Positions 59,842 to 64,000 of a stretch of 64,000 nt of DNA are shown here, one piece after another. Below the pieces are notes generated by a model, which was not told the DNA's origin, did not search any database, and saw nothing but the letters and a program-made list of their open reading frames with translations. Numbering within the stretch: position 1 is the first letter of the stretch; each line of letters opens with the position of its first letter. The DNA is from Flectonema sp. DT1601 (lineage: Eukaryota; Euglenozoa; Diplonemea; Diplonemida; Diplonemidae): the NCBI GenBank assembly GCA_964019425.1, contig OZ025787.1, forward strand, positions 620,001-684,000, read 5' to 3'. The translations under genes were made by a program, and so were the position numbers.

Positions 59842-59848
59842 TGAACAT
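56009..59848 (-). CDS. Penelope-like polyprotein: GIY-YIG, reverse transcriptase, Josephin-like domain
   Basis: 1,279 residues from the first ATG. That ATG lies in the target duplication, so M30 (59,761) is the first start inside the element. Basic N-terminal region (about 75-160); GIY-YIG nuclease (about 165-270) with VIYALF, YVGQT, R192 and E252 (REQYYINSFKNLLN); Cys-rich segment (C441-C506); DKG motif (608-610); RT with KLHK (672-675), motif A FDFTTMYTRLP (D769), motif B GIPMGGNASSD (843-853) and motif C YIDD (888-891). The C-terminal domain (about 1075-1230) aligns by eye with Josephin cysteine proteases: GGECGWAALNFI (C1086), DGWFSLQVLNMA, MTHFIVAL (H1183) and D1198. The RT and nuclease would insert copies by target-primed synthesis. 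The protease-like domain is unexpected and could remove ubiquitin from the protein or a partner; that role is inferred. Confidence 0.85.
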   Translation of the reverse strand: MFRTALFRVLPLRDFQLRKIVQSGSTLKIMIEQKNRKELPFAAISAAVRSVGAGKMRLIIERALPPSYNSNPWRKSSVREVRHSFTQHPQHRIRRQHGRSRANWHSSQAHFNWHNEGAAHRNKQRNGGIDWSVYESNCNRQRHIFQRKILQRRKIRGRQPGMRTPGVIYALFRRSDQKVVYVGQTYNSTMKRVHSHWYAAKKHSRDNSYQGNKLYEFLAKQRFPLLAMPLEKIPDCNYNNAADFYRAAAPREQYYINSFKNLLNTRGYYAPKLSTNRNRTRNNRQPPPVRQQHLATENFYNFNEVADDGYNVSSTTSSNTLQPTTITLETGVSFQVATDKKWIPSKLNYLFKLTDEEFVEYDFSRWQTRSTTKVLQFLRSNFFQEHYTARVKQLEHCFMQRLNPANLRRENKKKDSDTYWLKLNLGHKALDRIGLGAVLRCDEVKATCPCLRTLERTRICNKLGTTVGDIVLNASSTSINSDSPTQSTCNCSTQELNSLKYNGHSCGLAIDLPVSEELRDFFARGQKFRVPVHPSAALESLENDITEYITHAYKNVGDNFKSIFKNTILKQLQLKLSKDLSFLDSPLSNKAWTELQNLQSQFVFLKVDKGQHDIGYMCKINYLLLLREQLQSDSYERITSDEPTLLANLKNMNISINARHSDRLPHLYGMIKLHKSAIGMRWITGVSSFTGTAEQRQYDKDHNLAPATATTYAHQHLSSILKNAMTILKEKDMHSRFKRYWIVESDDEVSSSIKQNLMVLKKLSPKTFDFTTMYTRLPHNAIKTKVSEALQEAFSFKNILRLESSDPTRFPSLALAECQKLLEFCIDSSFIALRGYIWRQTIGIPMGGNASSDIANLYCYRVESAYIDSLIEAKNLDLARQHDHSCRYIDDFLTWSCDPPPASLYSMDYTDTSNNIDDVSYIGIRIRIEITNTNKRWIRLSVNDKARGWHITPTRFTHQHSAAQESMGSGIFTTMILRALKICNNQADFLQELEAVTYRLLNRGYKSDNIRAACLRFISSHIDDGNTAAAMRRRINLTFEKFSHKVPLSIEKDTINHTGSTSHSLDKRFPPSLHQTSGEGLLGGECGWAALNFIADHLYIDRINFSFLQNYQQRFYEESLKVEPNNSEHKPSPDGWFSLQVLNMACMTKFNRRIEYFVNPADFDYPEAAAALILHKAKTRMTHFIVALVSFESMIIRDILKGTKDLRLPFDHFDKMYRTTEYSFHMIPLKAQTDMDVTMTPANIGPLMICEDKVKRKLDDDSSINSTVIVKRSDVKNSN

Positions 59849-59856
59849 GCAGTTAA

Positions 59857-59951
59857 CAAGTCTGGGGTCACTTAGAAGAATCTACACTGTGGTGCAGATT
59901 ACTTCTGCGTAGGGGTTGTGCTGGGCCGTTTCGATTCGACGGGGCACCGGC
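59857..59951. repeat. Third B-type repeat, right part
   Basis: It continues the B-type repeat from CAAGTCTG to GCACCGGC after the Penelope-like insertion. It has more substitutions than B1 versus B2 (for example GTCTGGGGTCACTTAG for GTCTGAGATCACAAAG), so it is an older or different copy. Confidence 0.85.
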
Positions 59952-60345
59952 ACCACCACCAGTGGGGGCGGCGGTGCACACCCCGGTGGTCTACTCGAGG
60001 GTGGGGGGATCGACCCAAGAGGACGTCGGTGAGATGGATCCGGTGGCGAACAAGGACCGGATGGAGGCACGCGAGGCACCCGTCGGGGGAGCACCGCGGG
60101 GTACACGTCCAGGGAAGAGGCGGGGTGTGTCCCCCGGACGCGAGTAGTAGGGGGGCAGGCGCAGCGCAAGCTGCTCCTACTGGTGTCGTCTGGAACGCGG
60201 AGATGGAGAAGCTGGGGGCGGCGGCATGCCTGATACACATGGGGGCGCTCGACAGGAGGTTCACGTGGTCGGGCTGCCTACCGACATGGGACGAAGCGAC
60301 GGCGGAGTACGTGGCCGGGGGGTTAACTGTTCGAGTTTGTACGTA
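59952..60345. other. GC-rich island, probably element debris
   Basis: About 390 bp far richer in G and C than its surroundings, beginning at the CACCACCACC end of the B-type repeat and stopping sharply near 60,330. Open frames exist on both strands, but none shows a domain I recognise. One + frame ends VVWNAEMEKLGAAACLIHMG and could be part of an element's protein. Confidence 0.35.
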
Positions 60346-61200
60346 AAATACAAATGTTTTGTATCATAGACAACGTAACGATAATTTAACATTAGTTCTG
60401 AGATGCAAACCCGCAAACAGTGGCTAAAGGTAAAGGTGTTGGTGTAGGTATACACTCTGCGATTGACGTAAATACTTTACATTATAATAAATGTTTCTAA
60501 CTCATCTGCATACACATCTCTTTTTCCGTGTTGTCATTCAGTGCAGTACGGAATCGAGTTATTCAATTTTGAATGAATCGTGAGCCCTGGGAAACCAAAA
60601 CCAGGGTATAATGTAATACGGCAGAGTGTAGTTTCACCTACAAATCACTTGCTTAAAATCTTGTTCGCTATCGGTCTCCGGGAGATATTTAGCCTTAGCA
60701 GAGGGATTCCTGCCAATTAGCTCAGCATTCCCAAACTGAGCGACTCTTGCTGACTGTGAAGGTAGACTGGATGGCTGCTCAACAATTCTTTGAAAAAAAT
60801 ATGTTAGCAAAAATTGCTAGTTCGTAGCACACTACTGGCGGAGCAGCACTCACCTTAAATAAATTATGGTGGTTGCATGATCCAACAAATAATGTTGGGG
60901 TGACGGCATCGACGGGTTTTGGGCTAAGACATTTAATTGGCAAAGTCCAGGGTGGGGAATGTATTCAAAAAGAAAACAATCACCTGTGTCCCTGTATGTT
61001 CTATACGCGAACATGTCAGAGTTCTCACAAAATTGACCTTCATGGTTAAGGGTTGCCTCAGTATTTCCTTTAGTTTATGTAACAGGAATGTACTTTCTTT
61101 CAATAAAGAAAACAAAATGACGTAAGATAGATTTACATTATTTGAATTATACGAATTACAATAATATTTATCTCTAAATGTTGTCCTAATTCAAAGGGGC
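60346..61200. other. Gene-poor AT-rich stretch
   Basis: No supported gene. Two small hairpins, CCCTGG...CCAGGG near 60,577-60,605 and GCTCAG...CTGAGC near 60,720-60,741, are of unknown meaning. A phrase near 60,550-60,585 (GGAATCGAGTTAT, then AATCGTGAG) recurs in similar form near 62,588-62,625. Confidence 0.4.
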
Positions 61201-61288
61201 TGCGGGCCAACTCAGGTAACTGACAAAGAAACTGGACGACGGACGACGGACGCACAAGGAGGCAGAAGGGCTGAGACCAGCACAAGAA

Positions 61289-61537
61289 GTGGGACAACCC
61301 GAGGAAAAAGAGCGACCCCCGCCGAAGGAGGAGAAGCTGTATGCGGTGGCGGTGGGATGGAAACCGGGAGTGTATGCATCGTGGGGGTCAGCCCACGCAA
61401 ACCCGCAAACGAAGGGGACGAGAGGCCGGAAGGCAAAGACGGGGGCAAAGGGGGCCGGAAAGGAGGACCCAAGTCCGCAGGTCGCTTGCAGGTTTGCTGC
61501 AAGCGGAAATGGGAGAGTCCACCCCGAGCTCAGGTGA
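61289..61537 (+). pseudogene. GC-rich fragment with an RNase H1-type hybrid-binding motif
   Basis: The frame contains KLYAVAVGWKPGVYASWGSA (61,334-61,393), which matches the start of the RNase H1 N-terminal hybrid-binding (caulimovirus VI-like) domain, usually YAVxxGrxxGvYxsWxe. The remainder is basic and low-complexity. The island (about 61,225-61,560) is GC-rich against an AT-rich background, so it looks like a piece of a foreign or mobile element. No RNase H catalytic domain is seen. Confidence 0.5.
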
Positions 61538-61560
61538 ACGGCAGGCGAGGAGGTACGCGA

Positions 61561-62990
61561 TCCTCAGTGCCGATCCGCGGTGTGAAAGCATGGCCTAACG
61601 ATCCTTTGGTCTCGCTTCATGTTCAAGGGATGAAGCCGGGTTTGACAGAAAAATTACCACAGGAATAACTGGCTTGTAGCAGCCAAACGTTCAGCCACAG
61701 CGACGTTGCTTTTTGATCCTTCGTTGTTGGCTCTTCCTAGTTATTCATTACTTTATCATCATTTTCTCTCTCAGGTGCAATACAGTGATGGAAAGCTAAT
61801 TATCAAAATTCCATTTAGGATATATCCGTGCTTCGATGATGGAGGTTATGAACTTGGAAGCGGTAATGCTACTGAAAAACGTGCATGAAAAAAAGAGCAA
61901 AAGGTTGCTTTTCTTCTTACTACATCCCCATCTGTAGTTTATCTCACGTTTCTATTTTATTGAAAAGAATGAAATGAAAGATAACCTTAATACTTATTTC
62001 CATCACAGGGTAGAATTGCAGCACATTACAGAGATAAGTTCAATAAAGAACTTGATTGCTTTGGATTGATTCTTTTCAAAAGGAAACCTCAGCACAAGCA
62101 GCAACCTCTGTCGAGTTTGAATTACTTTTCCAAATCCTGGCCTCTTACCTTCTAGCCTGGGGAATGTAAGAGAAGAGTTAGAATTAACATTCATCGTTAG
62201 TGATATCTTCTCAACACCTGCACCCCTCCAAACTGTTGTGTATTCATCATTTGTAATAAAAGATCCCAACATTGAATCCATTTTCCACTGCCAGTATTTC
62301 TCATTGCCATCGGTTGTTTGCTTCGGTCTCTTTGTCTGTCTCTCTTCTTTCTAAGTTTTTCATAACCAATGCGTAGTATTCTTTATTCGGTGTAGCATAA
62401 AGTGATTATTCCTCTTTCTTTATTAGACGTGAATAAACAGACTGCAGCATCTGTTGAAGAACTGCACACAGTGTGAAAGACTCCTGATGTTGATCCTACA
62501 ACAGATTGGGATTCATCCTCATATCCACATGTAATAAACCTCACTTGATACGTCCCCCATCTGAGATGTTGGATACATTCTTGGCGTATGGAATCGAGTT
62601 ATCAATTTCAAACAATCGTGAGACGAGCAATTACGTATGCTTGACAATAGCTACTTGATAGTTTTTCCATATCACTTGGAGGATGTCGCTGTAATAGAAA
62701 ATACTCAGGTACTTGAATGAACATTGCACAACAATAAGCCACTGCTTTACAGTAGGCCTTGAGTGAGGCCGGGTAATTCCATAAATCAAAACATATACAG
62801 CAGACTAAACGCTACATAAGTGTAAAAGAACGGTACTTGGTTGCTCCTCACAGGTTGTGACTCTGGGAAGCAACAATAATAGATTTCGTTTTTAAGCAAT
62901 AATAGAATAGTAATCCTGACAACACCAAAACATATACTTCAAGACTTACCAGAATTGACCCCTTGCCCGCAGCTCGCATGAAAGTCGAGT
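61561..62990. other. Unassigned stretch
   Basis: No gene, RNA or element is recognised. Short open frames at 61,706-61,888 (+) and 62,003-62,281 (-) lack domains and coding-like composition. Confidence 0.45.
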
Positions 62991-63004
62991 GAAAAATAAT
63001 AAAA

Positions 63005-63135
63005 AACCATTCAGATTAGCCTTATATTTTGTTGAACGCAGACAAAATCCTGTCGCACGGGGAAAATAAATCATGACCATAAGAAATATCGGCTTTCAAT
63101 CTGAATAGTTTCTTCCCTGACTACGTCGGTACAAA
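63005..63135 (-). repeat. Inverted copy of an array-spacer repeat
   Basis: On the minus strand this reads GTACCGACGTAGTC, GAAACTATTCAGATTGAAAG, then GTCATGATTTATTTTCCCCG and a TTCTGTC/TTTGTCTGCGTTCAAC-like end. It is the repeat seen in the protease-array spacers (for example 15,188-15,285 and 23,594-23,695), but inverted and about 20 kb beyond the array. Confidence 0.8.
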
Positions 63136-63619
63136 AAAAAAAAAAAAAAACATTTGCTGCTTATTAGTTGGGCACGCGTTTATTATCTTTTTTTAAAAAA
63201 AAAAAAAGAAAGATCGTTATAAATATGGTATACTATAATAGGAAACAAGTAAACAAAACGAAGGACGACGTTTTTAAATAGTATGAGTGGCTGGACAAAA
63301 AAATTCAAAACTATAATGTGTGTTTTGTAAAGCAAAATTGCCTGACAAAGGCATAAAGTGTAAATGTAGTCCAGCAAGCTCGGATAAATATAATTTTTTT
63401 AACGGTTTATTCGTACAAAACAGAAACAGAACAGTGCAAAAGCTCGATCATGGTCGCAGTGAAGAATTATTTCAAACAAAATAAAACACCTAACGAATAC
63501 ATAAAACAAACTGTGATCGGGTTTCAAAAGAACTCCACTGTAGACCACTGGGCTAAAACGCCGACAATTATCTTCGAGAGGGGTCCGAAAAGAATAAATT
63601 ATAATAGAATTGCACCCTA
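63136..63619. other. Unassigned AT-rich stretch
   Basis: A- and T-tracts dominate; nothing recognisable. Confidence 0.4.
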
Positions 63620-63997
63620 CTAATCCACAGGGACAGGGGAAAAGTTCGATTGTCGTCCCGACGCGCAACTTGGTGACAACGGTGGAGACCAATCGTGGAT
63701 TTCGGAAGTAGAAGGGATGCTAACTCGGGAAACAGAGGAGGGGTGGGCCCCTCGAGACCCACAACTTGGAGATATCGGTGGTGACCAATCATGAACACCA
63801 GTTGTCGGAGTGACACTACATTGGGGAGGTGTGGATGAGTTGTCGGATCGTAGAGTGTGTATTTGATCACGCAAAGCGAAGCATTCCGTTGAGGGTAAGA
63901 ATTGACCAAAGTGGGAAGTAATTGGTGAAAGTGGTGGAGAGTAAGGGGTGAGCGGATTAGACAGCAGGACACTGTTTTCCCCAAATTGAGAACTCAC
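63620..63997 (-). CDS. Possible partial Pro/Ser-rich protein with a repeated HDWSPP motif
   Basis: A 125-residue minus-strand frame running to the window edge and ending VPVD. It contains two copies of a motif, VHDWSPPISPSCGS and IHDWSPPLSPSCAS, about 30 residues apart, in a Pro/Ser/Thr-rich context. Conservation of the motif at protein level mildly supports coding. No known domain; it may be the 3' part of a gene that starts beyond the window, or chance in duplicated DNA. Confidence 0.3.
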   Translation of the reverse strand: MSSQFGENSVLLSNPLTPYSPPLSPITSHFGQFLPSTECFALRDQIHTLRSDNSSTPPQCSVTPTTGVHDWSPPISPSCGSRGAHPSSVSRVSIPSTSEIHDWSPPLSPSCASGRQSNFSPVPVD

Positions 63998-64000
63998 ACA

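Overview
The window is nuclear DNA of a eukaryote, most likely a unicellular one. It is AT-rich, with poly-T and poly-A tracts. Genes are broken by short (45-85 nt) GT-AG introns, mostly with GTATGT-type donors, and coding genes are well spaced. The lineage cannot be fixed from this sequence alone. Two weak hints, an SSU-rRNA 3' end with a GCTG/CAGC closing helix and a membrane protein with a degenerate class III cyclase fold, would suit a discoban/euglenozoan-like protist. CUB domains and a mucin-like stalk would also suit other protists, including holozoans.

Region 1 (1-5,250) holds three ordinary genes on the + strand: two tandem paralogues of a small HAD-type CTD-like phosphatase (570-1,623 with four introns; 2,952-3,904 with two), then an LRMDA-like leucine-rich-repeat protein (4,497-5,247).

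Region 2 (5,250-43,267) is the centre of interest. It is a tandem array of four very large + strand genes for cell-surface subtilisins: A (6,631-14,075), B (16,052-22,779), C (24,637-33,770) and D (36,702-42,013). Each is predicted to have a signal peptide, I9-like propeptide (absent in B), proteinase-K-type S8 catalytic domain, two CUB-like domains, a huge Thr/Ala-rich tandem-repeat stalk, a conserved juxtamembrane domain, one TM helix and a short basic tail. A coding intron at the same place joins catalytic and CUB exons in all four, and all share a 5'-UTR intron. The stalks differ in repeat type and length (about 0.8 to 2 thousand residues) while the flanking domains are nearly identical, the pattern of unequal crossing-over plus gene conversion. 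Spacers carry copies of the sequence that lies upstream of the next gene, and one holds a dead stub of that gene, so the duplication joints can be read.

Region 3 (43,268-45,562) is a single-exon gene for a two-TM receptor-like protein with a cytoplasmic cyclase-like, probably inactive, domain.

Region 4 (46,050-60,340) is a transposon nest: a decayed piggyBac (46,051-48,437, TIRs and TTAA), a short SSU rRNA 3'-end fossil (49,044-49,111), a fossil tyrosine-recombinase (DIRS/Ngaro-like) retroelement with split direct repeats containing tRNA-Phe-like sequences (about 50,456-55,528), an OTU-protease fragment (about 55,520-55,682), and an apparently whole Penelope-like element (55,747-59,841) flanked by a 15-bp target duplication. 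The Penelope-like protein has an N-terminal GIY-YIG nuclease, a reverse transcriptase and, unusually, a C-terminal Josephin-like cysteine-protease domain. Its 3' region carries a hammerhead-ribozyme-like core. This is the most novel-looking item in the window.

Region 5 (60,340-64,000) is mostly gene-poor, with GC-rich element debris including an RNase-H1-type hybrid-binding motif, an inverted copy of an array spacer repeat, and a possible partial Pro/Ser-rich gene at the right edge.
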